DNA of 64,000 nucleotides from Agrobacterium tumefaciens str. B6 (GTDB lineage Bacteria; Pseudomonadota; Alphaproteobacteria; Rhizobiales; Rhizobiaceae): NCBI RefSeq assembly GCF_001541315.1, contig NZ_LMVK01000023.1, positions 372,001-436,000 of the forward strand, in the 5' to 3' direction. Every line of letters starts with the position of its first letter. The stretch's first letter is position 1. Both the position numbers and the translations under genes were made by a program. Below are positions 1 to 8,380 of this stretch, piece after piece. Below the pieces are notes generated by a model. The model had not been told where the DNA came from, did not search any database, and worked only from the letters and a program-made list of their open reading frames with translations.

Positions 1-591
1 CAGAAGATTGAACCCTGCCTTGCCCGCCCAGCGGGCGGAATTCTGAGATCCGCCGCCATACCATAACCGATCCGACAACCCTTCGGCGACGGGCCGCAGG
101 CGCGGCACCTGCGCACCGGCCGCATTGCCCGCTTCCGTCTCGCTGGACAGCGGTTCCGATCTCAGAGCCCTCGCCAGCTTTTCGGCGCGGGCATGGCTGT
201 AATCCGCATCGGGAACCGTATCGACATAATCCGAAATGAGATGGGCGAAAGGCGGCGCGCCCACGGAAACCCCGACATTCAGCCGCCCACGCGACAACAC
301 ATCCACGGTGGCCAGATCTTCCGCCAGCCTGAAGGGATTTTCGTAACCAAGCTGAATGACGGCGGTGCCTAATCCGATCCGCTTAGTGCGCTGCGATGCC
401 GCTGCAAGAAAAGTGGCCGCCGAGGAAACGCCCCGTTCCAGGTGGCGCTGGCGAACCCAGGCGCTGTGATACCCCAGCGCCTCCCCGGCCTCGAAAAGCT
501 GCAGGGTTTCTTCCAGCCCCTGCGCCGGATCGTCGTCCTGATAATTGCCGGGAACGAGAAAAGCGAAGTGGGAGATATGGGAAAGGGGCAT
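1..591 (-). CDS. LLM-class flavin-dependent monooxygenase (3' part outside window)
   Basis: This gene runs leftwards off the window edge, so only its first 197 codons are present. ATG is at 589-591 and the frame stays open to base 1. The start MPLSHISHFAFLVPGNYQ, the later RIGLGTAVIQLGYENPFRLAEDL and the RGRLNVGVSVG segment match the N-terminal half of the bacterial luciferase-like TIM-barrel family (FMNH2- or F420-dependent monooxygenases and reductases). The substrate cannot be read from sequence. It is transcribed divergently from the enolase/esterase/binding-protein operon across a 433-base gap. In rhizobia such flavoenzymes often sit beside peptide-type ABC transporters, so it may act in the same pathway. 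The family call is firm; the pathway is inference. Confidence 0.85.
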   Translation of the reverse strand, partial: MPLSHISHFAFLVPGNYQDDDPAQGLEETLQLFEAGEALGYHSAWVRQRHLERGVSSAATFLAAASQRTKRIGLGTAVIQLGYENPFRLAEDLATVDVLSRGRLNVGVSVGAPPFAHLISDYVDTVPDADYSHARAEKLARALRSEPLSSETEAGNAAGAQVPRLRPVAEGLSDRLWYGGGSQNSARWAGKAGFNLL

Positions 592-1024
592 GGTTGTGCA
601 TCCGGAAACGAGTGTTGAAGCTCAGCGGCGCAGATGCAGCCATCCTTGTTGCGGGACAGCCGTTCAATGCGGCGCATGCTCACGCAGAATGCATGATGAC
701 AGGCACGGCTGGCACGGCATGTTCGTTTATAGTCCCGGTAATTGTTGAAAGATCATTGCGCGATTCAATAGTCTACTAAAATTATGGATTAATTCGGTGG
801 GCATAGGCCGCGCCCACGCGTCCCGTCAGATTTTCTTCTGCGAAGAGATAAAATCTCCCGCACCGCCCTCTCACACCGAAGACCTGTGCAACACCATGCG
901 CAAATAGCCTTGATTTCCTGCGCCAACATGTAATACAGATTATCATACATGTTGACAAATAGCGCATACATGTATGACATTGCAGCAGCTGCAAACGCTG
1001 CCATACCTGCATGAGGGAGGAATT
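592..1024. other. Divergent intergenic region, flavin monooxygenase / enolase operon
   Basis: This is a 433-base gap between two divergent genes. No convincing coding frame is seen. The recognisable part is 944-980: a 12-base palindrome, a 9-base direct repeat and a TTGACA hexamer, listed separately. A good ribosome binding site, GGGAGG at 1015-1020, sets the enolase start. The half nearer the monooxygenase (592-900) shows nothing I can name. Confidence 0.6.
944..980 (+). promoter_or_regulatory. Candidate GntR-type operator and -35 box before the enolase operon
   Basis: CATACATGT occurs twice as a direct repeat (944-952 and 965-973), 21 bases or two helical turns apart. The second copy lies in a perfect 12-base palindrome, CATACATGTATG (965-976). 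TTGACA at 952-957 could be a -35 box, but no good -10 follows. TGTATGACA at 971-979 resembles TGTCTGACA before the ABC permease operon (8431-8439) and TGTCTGGCA before the GntR gene (10114-10122). The operator role is inferred from position and sharing. Confidence 0.45.
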
Positions 1025-2173
1025 ATGATCATCACCGACGTCGAGGTCCGTGTTTTCCGCACGACGACCCGTCGCCACTCGGACAGTGCCGGTCACGCGC
1101 ATCCGGGTCCGGCGCATCAGGTGGAACAGGCCATGCTGACCATCCGCACGGAAGATGGTCAGGAAGGTCATTCCTTCACCGCGCCGGAGATCGTTCGCCC
1201 ACATGTCATCGAAAAATTCGTCAAGAAGGTGCTGATCGGCGAGGATTATCGCGACCGGGAACGCCTTTGGCAGGACCTTGCTCACTGGCAACGCGGCTCG
1301 GCGGCGCAGCTAACGGACCGCACGCTGGCGGTGGTGGACTGCGCGCTCTGGGACCTTGCCGGCCGCAGCCTCGGACAACCTGTATACAAGTTGATCGGCG
1401 GTTATCGCGACAAGGTCCTCGCCTATGGCTCGATCATGTGCGGGGACGAGCTGGAAGGCGGCCTTGCAACGCCTGAAGACTACGGCCGGTTTGCCGAAAC
1501 GCTGGTGAAGCGCGGGTACAAGGGCATCAAGCTGCACACCTGGATGCCGCCCGTCAGCTGGGCGCCGGATGTGAAGATGGACCTCAAGGCCTGCGCGGCC
1601 GTGCGCGAAGCGGTCGGGCCCGATATCCGCCTGATGATCGACGCCTTTCACTGGTATTCCCGCACCGATGCGCTGGCGCTCGGCCGAGGCCTCGAAAAAC
1701 TCGATTTCGACTGGATCGAAGAGCCTATGGATGAGCAGTCGCTGTCCTCCTACAAGTGGCTTTCCGACAATCTCGATATCCCCGTCGTCGGCCCGGAAAG
1801 TGCAGCCGGCAAGCACTGGCATCGCGCCGAATGGATCAAGGCCGGTGCCTGCGATATTCTGCGCACCGGCGTCAACGATGTCGGCGGCATCACCCCGGCG
1901 CTCAAGACCATGCATCTGGCCGAGGCTTTCGGCATGGAATGCGAAGTGCATGGCAACACGGCCATGAACCTGCACGTTGTCGCCGCCACCAAGAATTGCC
2001 GCTGGTACGAGCGCGGCCTGCTGCACCCCTTCCTCGAATATGATGACGGCCACGACTATCTGAAGTCGCTGTCCGACCCGATGGATCGCGACGGCTTCGT
2101 GCATGTCCCTGATCGGCCGGGCCTTGGCGAGGACATCGATTTTACCTTCATCGACAACAACCGGGTGAGGTAA
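1025..2173 (+). CDS. Enolase-superfamily (mandelate racemase/muconate lactonizing) enzyme
   Basis: The 382-residue protein has the family's N-terminal capping domain and C-terminal barrel. KGIKLHTW holds the expected barrel-lysine region (an acid/base position in the superfamily). Metal ligands are likely the Asp of RLMIDAFHWY, the Glu of FDWIEEPMDE and the Glu of VVGPESAAG. A His in ECEVHGNTAMN near the C-terminus could be the partner base. Members dehydrate, racemise or cycloisomerise acid sugars and related carboxylates; the substrate here is not readable. I recall a structural-genomics entry of this subfamily from A. tumefaciens, not checked. ATG 1025 is preferred over the upstream in-frame ATG at 974 because GGGAGG precedes it by four bases. 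The next gene starts six bases after its stop, so the two are probably co-transcribed. Confidence 0.9.
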   Translation: MIITDVEVRVFRTTTRRHSDSAGHAHPGPAHQVEQAMLTIRTEDGQEGHSFTAPEIVRPHVIEKFVKKVLIGEDYRDRERLWQDLAHWQRGSAAQLTDRTLAVVDCALWDLAGRSLGQPVYKLIGGYRDKVLAYGSIMCGDELEGGLATPEDYGRFAETLVKRGYKGIKLHTWMPPVSWAPDVKMDLKACAAVREAVGPDIRLMIDAFHWYSRTDALALGRGLEKLDFDWIEEPMDEQSLSSYKWLSDNLDIPVVGPESAAGKHWHRAEWIKAGACDILRTGVNDVGGITPALKTMHLAEAFGMECEVHGNTAMNLHVVAATKNCRWYERGLLHPFLEYDDGHDYLKSLSDPMDRDGFVHVPDRPGLGEDIDFTFIDNNRVR

Positions 2174-2179
2174 CGGGCG

Positions 2180-2809
2180 ATGAAAACCGTGCTCGCCTTC
2201 GGAGACAGCCTCACCTGGGGCGCAGACCCGGCAACGGGCCTCCGGCACCCGGCCGAACACCGCTGGCCGGAGGTACTGGAGGCAGAGCTCGCGGGAAAGG
2301 CGAAGGTTCACCCCGAGGGCCTTGGCGGGCGCACCACCTGTTATGACGATCATACCGGCCCCACCTGCCGCAATGGCGCGCGGGCGCTTGAAGTCGCGCT
2401 GTCGTGCCATATGCCGCTCGATCTCGTCATCATCATGCTCGGCACCAACGACATCAAACCGGTGCATGGCGGACGCGCGGAAGCGGCGGTTGCCGGTATG
2501 CGGCGACTGGCGCAGATCGTCGAGACCTTCATCTACAAACCGCGCGAGGCAGTGCCGAAACTGCTGATCGTCGCCCCGCCGCCCTGCGTTGCAGGTCCTG
2601 GCGAAGAGCCGGCCGGCGGGCGGGATATCGCGCAATCGCTACGGCTTGCGCCGCTTTACCGCAAACTCGCCGCCGAACTGGGGCATCACTTCTTCGATGC
2701 CGGATCGGTCGCCAGCGCCTCACCGGTGGATGGCGTGCATCTGGATGCGCCGGCAACGGCCGCAATCGGGCGAGCGCTCGCAGACCCGGTCAGAGAGATT
2801 CTTGGCTGA
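2180..2809 (+). CDS. SGNH/GDSL-type esterase (arylesterase-like)
   Basis: This 209-residue protein has all four SGNH blocks: FGDSLTWG near residues 7-14 (nucleophile Ser), a Gly in GLGGRTT, LGTNDIK (Asn), and DGVHLDAPAT near the C-terminus (catalytic Asp and His). It has no signal peptide, so it is cytoplasmic. It resembles the agrobacterial arylesterase/acyltransferase group of this family, which cleaves small acyl esters. Its place between the enolase-superfamily enzyme and the binding protein suggests that it removes an ester group from the imported compound before further breakdown. That role is inference. The start ATG lies six bases after the enolase stop. Confidence 0.88.
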   Translation: MKTVLAFGDSLTWGADPATGLRHPAEHRWPEVLEAELAGKAKVHPEGLGGRTTCYDDHTGPTCRNGARALEVALSCHMPLDLVIIMLGTNDIKPVHGGRAEAAVAGMRRLAQIVETFIYKPREAVPKLLIVAPPPCVAGPGEEPAGGRDIAQSLRLAPLYRKLAAELGHHFFDAGSVASASPVDGVHLDAPATAAIGRALADPVREILG

Positions 2810-2890
2810 TCATGCGACACCTGTGGAGGAACCAGGCGCGTGGATCAAAACGTGGAAAGGCCGTATGAACCGGCCGTATTGGGAGGAAAA

Positions 2891-4489
2891 ATGAAACATT
2901 TTCTTGCAACCGCAGCGCTTGGCGCCTTGCTGATCGGCGCGATGCCGCTCAGTGTTTTCGCCGAAACGCCGAAAGACCAGCTCATCGTCGCCACGACCAT
3001 GAGCAACATCCTGACCCTTGATCCCGCCGCCATTACCGGCCGCGAGACCGTGCAGGTTCTGAACAACGTTTATGACACGCTGGTGGTACTTTCACCGAAA
3101 GATCGCAGCGTCCAGCCACGCCTTGCCGAACGCTTTGAAATTGCCGAAGATCGCAAATCCATCCGTTTCCATCTGCGCCGCGATGCGAAATTCGCCTCCG
3201 GCAACGCCGTGACGGCAAAGGATGTAGCGTGGAGCCTGAAGCGGCTGCTCGCCCGCAATCTGGCGCAATCGTCTTTCCTCAAAACGCGCGGTTTCAAGCT
3301 GGAAGAGGCCGACAAGCTCTTCGTTGCCGAAAACGACCAGACCTTCGTGCTCAATATTCCAAAGCCCGATGATCCCAATCTGCTGCTGATGATTCTTGCA
3401 CAGAATGGTCCGGGCTCGATCATCGACAGCCAGACGGCGCTTGCCAATGAAAAGGACGGCGATCTCGGCGGCGCATGGCTGACGCTGAATTCCGCCGGTT
3501 CCGGTCCCTTCAAGCTCACCCAATGGAAGTCCAACGAATATATCATCCTCACCCGCAACGACGATTATTGGGGTGAGAAGGCCAAGATGAAACGCATCCT
3601 CATGCGCCATCTGCCGGAATCGCAGTCGCAGCGCCTGATGTTGGAAAAGGGCGATATCGACGTTGCCTACTCCCTGCAGGCCCCGGACCTGAAATCGCTT
3701 GAGGCCGACAAGGCCGTCACCATCGAATCCACGCCCGGCTCCGGTTTTTATTACCTCAGCGTTTCGATGAAGGATGAGAAATTCGCGAACAAGAAGGTGC
3801 GCGAGGCCCTGCGTTACCTGATCGATTACGACGGCCTCGACAAGGCGGTCATGCCCTATTACGGCAAGCTGCATCAGCGCTCCCTCAGCACCGGTGTCAT
3901 GGGCGCGCTGCCCGATCAGGGCTACAAGCTCGATGTCGAAAAAGCCAAGGCGCTTCTGGCCGAGGCTGGTTATCCCAATGGTTTCAAAACCACGCTGCGC
4001 GTTCTTTCGGAAGATCCCTTCATGAAGGCGGCAACGGCGATCCAGAACACGCTTGCCCAGGCCGGCATTCAGGCTGAATTGATCAGCGGCTCGGGCGACC
4101 AGATTTACGGTGCAATGCGCGAACGGAATTTCGAACTGCTGCTCGGGCGCGGCGGCGGCGGCCAGCAGCCGCATCCGGACAACAACCTGCGCTCGATCGC
4201 CTATAACCCCAACAATGCCGACGATGCCAAGCTCACCAATTACCAGAGCTGGCGCACCAGTTTCTTCGATGAGAAACTGAACAAGATGATCGAGGAAGCG
4301 CTGGTCGAGCGCGATGTGGCAAAACAGACGAAGCTTTATGAGGACCTGCAGGGCTATATGGACGAGACTGTCATGTCGATCCAGCCCTTCTCCGAAGTCA
4401 TCGACACCGCCGCCTTCCGCAGCGACATCAAGGGCATGATCGTCAGCCCCTGGCTTTCGCGGTTTGAAGAGGTGAGCAAGGAGCGGTAA
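2891..4489 (+). CDS. ABC transporter substrate-binding protein, peptide/opine family (SBP_bac_5)
   Basis: The 532-residue protein starts with a Sec signal peptide (MKHFLATAALGALLIGAM, Ala-rich, cleavage likely after VFA). It continues as a cluster C (DppA/OppA-like) periplasmic receptor: an early LTLDPAAITG segment, FHLRRDAKFASGNAVTAKDV, and GSGPFKLTQWKSNEYI. ATG 2891 follows GGGAGG at 2881-2886; an upstream in-frame ATG at 2840 would put 17 residues before the signal peptide and is rejected. It ends the enolase/esterase operon. The only nearby permeases and ATPases of this transporter class are on the other strand at 4873-8380, so they are presumed partners. The ligand is unknown. A carboxylate or ester-linked compound is suggested only by the neighbours. 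Confidence 0.9.
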   Translation: MKHFLATAALGALLIGAMPLSVFAETPKDQLIVATTMSNILTLDPAAITGRETVQVLNNVYDTLVVLSPKDRSVQPRLAERFEIAEDRKSIRFHLRRDAKFASGNAVTAKDVAWSLKRLLARNLAQSSFLKTRGFKLEEADKLFVAENDQTFVLNIPKPDDPNLLLMILAQNGPGSIIDSQTALANEKDGDLGGAWLTLNSAGSGPFKLTQWKSNEYIILTRNDDYWGEKAKMKRILMRHLPESQSQRLMLEKGDIDVAYSLQAPDLKSLEADKAVTIESTPGSGFYYLSVSMKDEKFANKKVREALRYLIDYDGLDKAVMPYYGKLHQRSLSTGVMGALPDQGYKLDVEKAKALLAEAGYPNGFKTTLRVLSEDPFMKAATAIQNTLAQAGIQAELISGSGDQIYGAMRERNFELLLGRGGGGQQPHPDNNLRSIAYNPNNADDAKLTNYQSWRTSFFDEKLNKMIEEALVERDVAKQTKLYEDLQGYMDETVMSIQPFSEVIDTAAFRSDIKGMIVSPWLSRFEEVSKER

Positions 4490-4510
4490 TCGGCCGTCCT
4501 ATCTGCGAAT

Positions 4511-4540
4511 AAAAAGGCGCGGCTAACCCCGCGCCTTTTT
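4511..4540. terminator. Rho-independent terminator after the binding-protein operon
   Basis: AAAAAGGCGCGG, a short loop, then CCGCGCCTTTTT forms a near-perfect GC stem with an A run before and a T run after. It lies 21 bases past the binding-protein stop. It could work in both directions, but mainly ends the plus-strand operon. Confidence 0.85.
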
Positions 4541-4596
4541 GCTGTAACAAAGCCCCACTCACCCAATGTGTTAGGCGCAAGCGAAGCCTCCGCACT

Positions 4597-4711
4597 CCGT
4601 CACCCCGGACTAGATCCGGGGTCTAGTGCGATCAAGTCCTTGATCGCGAGAGAGTCCGTTCACGGCGCGGACGCGCCGTGGCTGGATGCCGGATCAAGTC
4701 CGGCATGACGG
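4597..4711. repeat. 115-bp modular palindromic intergenic element (copy A)
   Basis: The element begins CCGTCACCCCGG and ends GGCATGACGG. It has two self-complementary arms (CCCCGGACTAGATCCGGGG at the left, GCCGGATCAAGTCCGGC at the right) around a core with CACGGCGCGGACGCGCCGTG. Its length and layout match copies at 17987-18101 and 34587-34701, though the arm stems differ. It resembles the rhizobial intergenic mosaic (RIME-like) repeats. It lies between two convergent operons. Confidence 0.75.
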
Positions 4712-4782
4712 AAAGGCCGGTCTCGCACTATGTCAGCAGCCTAGGCGCAGTTGGCGGCCCGCCATCCCGCCTAGCTACCTCC

Positions 4783-4810
4783 AAAAAAATGCCCGGCGGG
4801 GAGGCCGGGC
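4783..4810 (-). terminator. Rho-independent terminator of the ABC permease/ATPase operon
   Basis: On the minus strand GCCCGGC, a six-base loop and GCCGGGC (4791-4810) are followed by a run of seven T residues (4783-4789). It lies about 60 bases beyond the stop of the last ATPase gene, as expected for the end of that operon. Confidence 0.85.
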
Positions 4811-4872
4811 AAGGAAGGAGGATGTTATTATCCGTGACGCCCCGGAGGAGGACGGTCACGTTCTTGGAGCCG

Positions 4873-5631
4873 TCACGCGCCTTCATATTCCAGCGAAGCG
4901 CCGATCAATTCACGCGCATAGGGATGCGTCGCGCGATTGTCGGCGATGGCCTCGCGCGGCAGGATTTCGGTGATTTCGCCGCGCAGCATCACCGCGAACC
5001 GGTCGCACATGTGATCGACGACGGCGAGGTCATGGGTCACCATGATATAGGTAAAGCCGCGCTCTTCGCGCAGCCGCTGCAGCAGGTTGAGGATTTCCGC
5101 CTGCACCGAGACATCGAGCGCAGACGTCGGCTCATCGAGCAGTAACAGCGACGGCTCGAGAATCAGCGCCCGCGCAATCGCCACGCGCTGCCGCTGGCCG
5201 CCGGAAAGCTGGTGCGGGAAACGATCCAGAAACGATACGGGCAGGCCGACATCGGTGATGACCTTGCGCATGCGCTCTTCGCGGTCGCCAAGCTTGTGGA
5301 TCGCAAGCGATTCCGAAAGCACGGTGCGCACCGACTGGCGGGGATGCAGGGAACCATAGGGGTCCTGAAACACCATCTGCAGCATGCGGCACCGCTCGAT
5401 CAGCGGCATGTCGCGCACCGATCTGCCGTCGATAAGGATATCGCCGGTCCAGAAATCGTTGAGCATGGAGACGCAGCGAAGCACGGTGGATTTGCCCGAA
5501 CCGCTTTCGCCGACCAGCCCGAAGCACTCGCCCGGCTCGACGCGGAAGGATACGGAAGGCAGCACTTTCAGCGCCGTGTGGCCGCTGCCGAAAGTGATGG
5601 AGAGATCGCGGGTTTCGACGGAAACGGCCAT
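4873..5631 (-). CDS. ABC transporter ATPase, peptide-type (DppF-like)
   Basis: This 252-residue cytoplasmic ATPase has Walker A GESGSGKST, the Q-loop in MVFQDPYG, the signature LSGGQRQR, Walker B SLLLLDEPTSALD and the switch His in MVTHDLAVV. YARELIGAS at the C-terminus resembles the oligopeptide-transporter ATPase tail, although the usual Cys-rich end is absent. The start is set at 5631, where ATG overlaps the stop of the upstream ATPase gene by one base (TAATG), a sign of translational coupling. An upstream in-frame ATG at 5652 lies inside the previous gene and is less likely. It is the last gene of the minus-strand permease operon. Confidence 0.92.
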   Translation of the reverse strand: MAVSVETRDLSITFGSGHTALKVLPSVSFRVEPGECFGLVGESGSGKSTVLRCVSMLNDFWTGDILIDGRSVRDMPLIERCRMLQMVFQDPYGSLHPRQSVRTVLSESLAIHKLGDREERMRKVITDVGLPVSFLDRFPHQLSGGQRQRVAIARALILEPSLLLLDEPTSALDVSVQAEILNLLQRLREERGFTYIMVTHDLAVVDHMCDRFAVMLRGEITEILPREAIADNRATHPYARELIGASLEYEGA

Positions 5632-6467
5632 TATACGTTCTCCTCCAGCCATTCGGGGCGACGGTCCAGCACCGCAAGCGGCGCACGCGTACCGCCAATG
5701 CGCGGCTGCGCCGCCAGCAGGCCGCGCGTATAGGGATGCTGCGCCCGATCGAGATCGCGCGCGGCCAGCGTTTCCACCACCCGGCCGGAATACATGATGA
5801 GCACCCGGTCGCAGAAATTGCGCACGAGATTGAGGTCGTGGCTGATCATGATGAGGCCGATGCCGCGATCGCGCACGAGACCGTCGAGAATATTCAGCAC
5901 CTGCAGCCGCACCGTCACGTCAAGCGCCGACGTCGGCTCATCGGCAATGACGAGATCGGGATCGGCAAGCAGCATCATGGCGATCATGACGCGCTGGCCC
6001 ATGCCGCCGGAGATTTCATGCGGATATTGCTCGTAAACGCGGGCGGCATCGCGGATTTTCACCGCATCGAGCATGGCCAGCGCCTTTTCCCGGGCTTCCT
6101 GTTTCGAAGCCTTGAAGTGGCGCAGATAGGTTTCCGTTACCTGATCGCCGACCCGACGGATGGGATTGAGAGAGAATTTCGGATCCTGAAGGATCATCGA
6201 CATGCGCCGGCCGCGAACCTTCAGCATCTCTTTCTCATCGAGCGAGAGAAGATCGAGGCCATCGAAATCCAGCCTGTCGGCGGTGATCGTCGCCGATGGC
6301 AAAAGGCGCAGCAAGGCGCGGCCGACGGTGGATTTGCCCGAGCCGCTTTCACCGACGATACCAAGCCGTTCCCGGCCAAGGGTGAAGGAAATGCCCCGCA
6401 CCGCCTCGGTGGGTGAGCCGCCATAACGGATGCGGAGATTTTCGACGTCAAGAATTGGCTTTTCCAT
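5631..6467 (-). CDS. ABC transporter ATPase, peptide-type (DppD-like)
   Basis: A 278-residue ATPase with Walker A GESGSGKST, Q-loop MILQDPKFSLNPI, signature ISGGMGQRV, Walker B LVIADEPTSALD and switch His MISHDLNLV. The QHPYTRGLLAAQPR tail is typical of DppD/OppD-type subunits. It pairs with the following ATPase (252 residues), giving the heterodimeric motor usual in this transporter class. The start is three bases past the stop of the DppC-like permease gene, and its stop overlaps the next start. Confidence 0.93.
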   Translation of the reverse strand: MEKPILDVENLRIRYGGSPTEAVRGISFTLGRERLGIVGESGSGKSTVGRALLRLLPSATITADRLDFDGLDLLSLDEKEMLKVRGRRMSMILQDPKFSLNPIRRVGDQVTETYLRHFKASKQEAREKALAMLDAVKIRDAARVYEQYPHEISGGMGQRVMIAMMLLADPDLVIADEPTSALDVTVRLQVLNILDGLVRDRGIGLIMISHDLNLVRNFCDRVLIMYSGRVVETLAARDLDRAQHPYTRGLLAAQPRIGGTRAPLAVLDRRPEWLEENV

Positions 6468-6470
6468 GAC

Positions 6471-7358
6471 CTATCTCCGGTTCATCTGCTTCGGGTCGAG
6501 CGCATCCCGCAGGCCGTCTCCCAGAAGGTTGAAGGCGAGGCTGACGGACAGGATCGCAACGCCGGGGAAGGTCACCAGCCACCAGCTATCCAGCATGTAA
6601 CGGCGGCCGGTGGCGATCATCGCCCCCCATTCCGGCAACGGCGGCTGCGCGCCGAGACCGAGAAAGCCGAGGCCGGCGGCGGTGAGAATGACGGTCGCCA
6701 TGTTCAGCGTCAGGCGGATGAGGACCGAGGGCAGACACATGGGCATGATCGACTTGACGATGATGCGCAGAGGCGACGCGCCCTGAAGCCGCGCAGCGGC
6801 AATATAATCCGCCTTGCGGAAGGTCATGGCCTCGGCGCGCGCAAGGCGCGCAATCGGCGGCCATGAGGTGAGCGCGATGGCAATGATCGCATTGTTGAGG
6901 CTCGGCCCGAGCGCTGCGACGAAGGCAAGCGACAGGATGAGGCTCGGGAACGACAGGAAGATATCCGTGATGCGCATCATCACCGTGTCGAACTTGCCCC
7001 CGAGATAACCGGAGGCCGTGCCGACCAGAAGGCCGACGGGACCAACAATGATCGATACCAGCGAGATGATGGTGAGCGTGATGCGCGCGCCCCAGAGAAG
7101 GCGGCTATAGATGTCGCGCCCCAGCTCATCCGTGCCGAAGACATGGCCGTTGCCGGGCGCCTGCAGCGTATTGGCGAGATCCTGCGCGTAGGGGTCATGC
7201 GTCGCAAGCCAGGGCGCGAAAACAGCGGCGATGACGAGAAGCAGCAGGACGGCCAGACCGAAAGCCGATGTCGGGCTTTTCAGCAGGAAAACAACGATGT
7301 TCTTCAGCGCGTTCAAGGGCACGGGAAGGCGAGAGGAAGTTTCTGCACGGGCCGTCAT
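6471..7358 (-). CDS. ABC transporter permease, peptide-type (DppC-like)
   Basis: A 295-residue inner-membrane permease with an N-terminal transmembrane segment (FGLAVLLLLVIAAVFAPWLA, about residues 33-52), the DppC-type DPYAQDLANTLQAPG and HVFGTDELGRDIYSR motif, then five further helices. The EAA loop that contacts the ATPase is around ARAEAMTFRKADYIAAARLQG. The start overlaps the stop of the DppB-like gene (TGATG), so the two are translationally coupled. Confidence 0.93.
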   Translation of the reverse strand: MTARAETSSRLPVPLNALKNIVVFLLKSPTSAFGLAVLLLLVIAAVFAPWLATHDPYAQDLANTLQAPGNGHVFGTDELGRDIYSRLLWGARITLTIISLVSIIVGPVGLLVGTASGYLGGKFDTVMMRITDIFLSFPSLILSLAFVAALGPSLNNAIIAIALTSWPPIARLARAEAMTFRKADYIAAARLQGASPLRIIVKSIMPMCLPSVLIRLTLNMATVILTAAGLGFLGLGAQPPLPEWGAMIATGRRYMLDSWWLVTFPGVAILSVSLAFNLLGDGLRDALDPKQMNRR

Positions 7359-8380
7359 CAGCGGGTCCTCGGATCGAAAAAGCGGTAGAGAATGTCGGAC
7401 AGGAGGTTGAGCCCGATGAAGATGACGCCGACGATAAGCACGCAGGTCATCACGGCATTCATGTCGCCGATGATAAGATTGCTGGTGAGATATTGCCCGA
7501 AACCCGGCCAGGCGAAGACGGTCTCAATGAGAACCGCGCCTTCCAGCAGCGAACCATAGGCAAGGGCGATGATGGTGACGAGCTGCACCCGGATATTGCC
7601 AAAGGCATGCAGCCACACCGTCTGCCGCTGCGACAGACCTTTGACGCGCGCTGTCGTCACATATTCCTGGCCCAGCTGGTCCAGCATGAAGCTGCGCGTC
7701 ATGCGGGTGATATAGGCCGAGGAGGAATAACCGAGCAAAGCGGCGGGAAGGATCAGGTGGTTGATGGCCGACCAGAAAACCTCCATATCGCCCGCAAGCA
7801 GGCTGTCTATCAGCAGAAAGCCCGTCCGCTCCTCAACCAGTCCGATATAGAACTGGTCCATGCGGCCACCGCCGCCGACAAGGCCGAGATGGGCGTAAAA
7901 AACGATCAGCGCGATCATGCCGGTCCAGAAGATCGGCATGGAATGGCCGAACAGGCTGAGCACACGTACCAGATGATCCTGCCAGCGGTCTTTATTGACC
8001 GCGGCATAAACACCCATGGGAATGCCAAGGCCGGCACCGATCAGGATCGCAAAGGTCGCAAGCTCCATCGTCGCCGGCATGACCCTGATGATATCCTCGA
8101 TGACCGGACGACCGGTGCGGATCGAGGTTCCAAAATCGCCGCTGAAGACATCACCTAGATAATAGATGAACTGCTGCCACAGCGGACGGTCGAAACCGAG
8201 CGCATGATAGACCTGTTCATAGGTTTCGCGCGTCGCATCCTCGCCAACGATGGCCCGCACTGGATCGGCCGGCATCAGGCGACCGATAAAAAAGGTCAGT
8301 AGCAGCAATCCAAGCAGCGTAACGGCAATACTTCCGATCTGGCCGGACAGGCCATAAAGCGAAAGGCGTCTTTTTGACAT
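7358..8380 (-). CDS. ABC transporter permease, peptide-type (DppB-like)
   Basis: A 340-residue permease. The first helix (SIAVTLLGLLLLTFFIGRLM) is followed by the DppB-type DPVRAIVGEDATRETYEQV loop and LGFDRPLWQQFIYYLGDV, and the EAA-like loop is at YVTTARVKGLSQRQTV. ATG 8380 is chosen because GGGAGG precedes it by a few bases. A longer frame from 8440 would cover the palindrome at 8435-8457 that is probably an operator. This is the first gene of a four-gene operon whose binding protein is encoded convergently at 2891-4489. Confidence 0.92.
   Translation of the reverse strand: MSKRRLSLYGLSGQIGSIAVTLLGLLLLTFFIGRLMPADPVRAIVGEDATRETYEQVYHALGFDRPLWQQFIYYLGDVFSGDFGTSIRTGRPVIEDIIRVMPATMELATFAILIGAGLGIPMGVYAAVNKDRWQDHLVRVLSLFGHSMPIFWTGMIALIVFYAHLGLVGGGGRMDQFYIGLVEERTGFLLIDSLLAGDMEVFWSAINHLILPAALLGYSSSAYITRMTRSFMLDQLGQEYVTTARVKGLSQRQTVWLHAFGNIRVQLVTIIALAYGSLLEGAVLIETVFAWPGFGQYLTSNLIIGDMNAVMTCVLIVGVIFIGLNLLSDILYRFFDPRTR

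Noticed and set aside
395-780. Plus-strand frame over the flavin monooxygenase start
   Set aside because: It overlaps the monooxygenase coding sequence antisense and has an unnatural Arg/Pro-rich composition.
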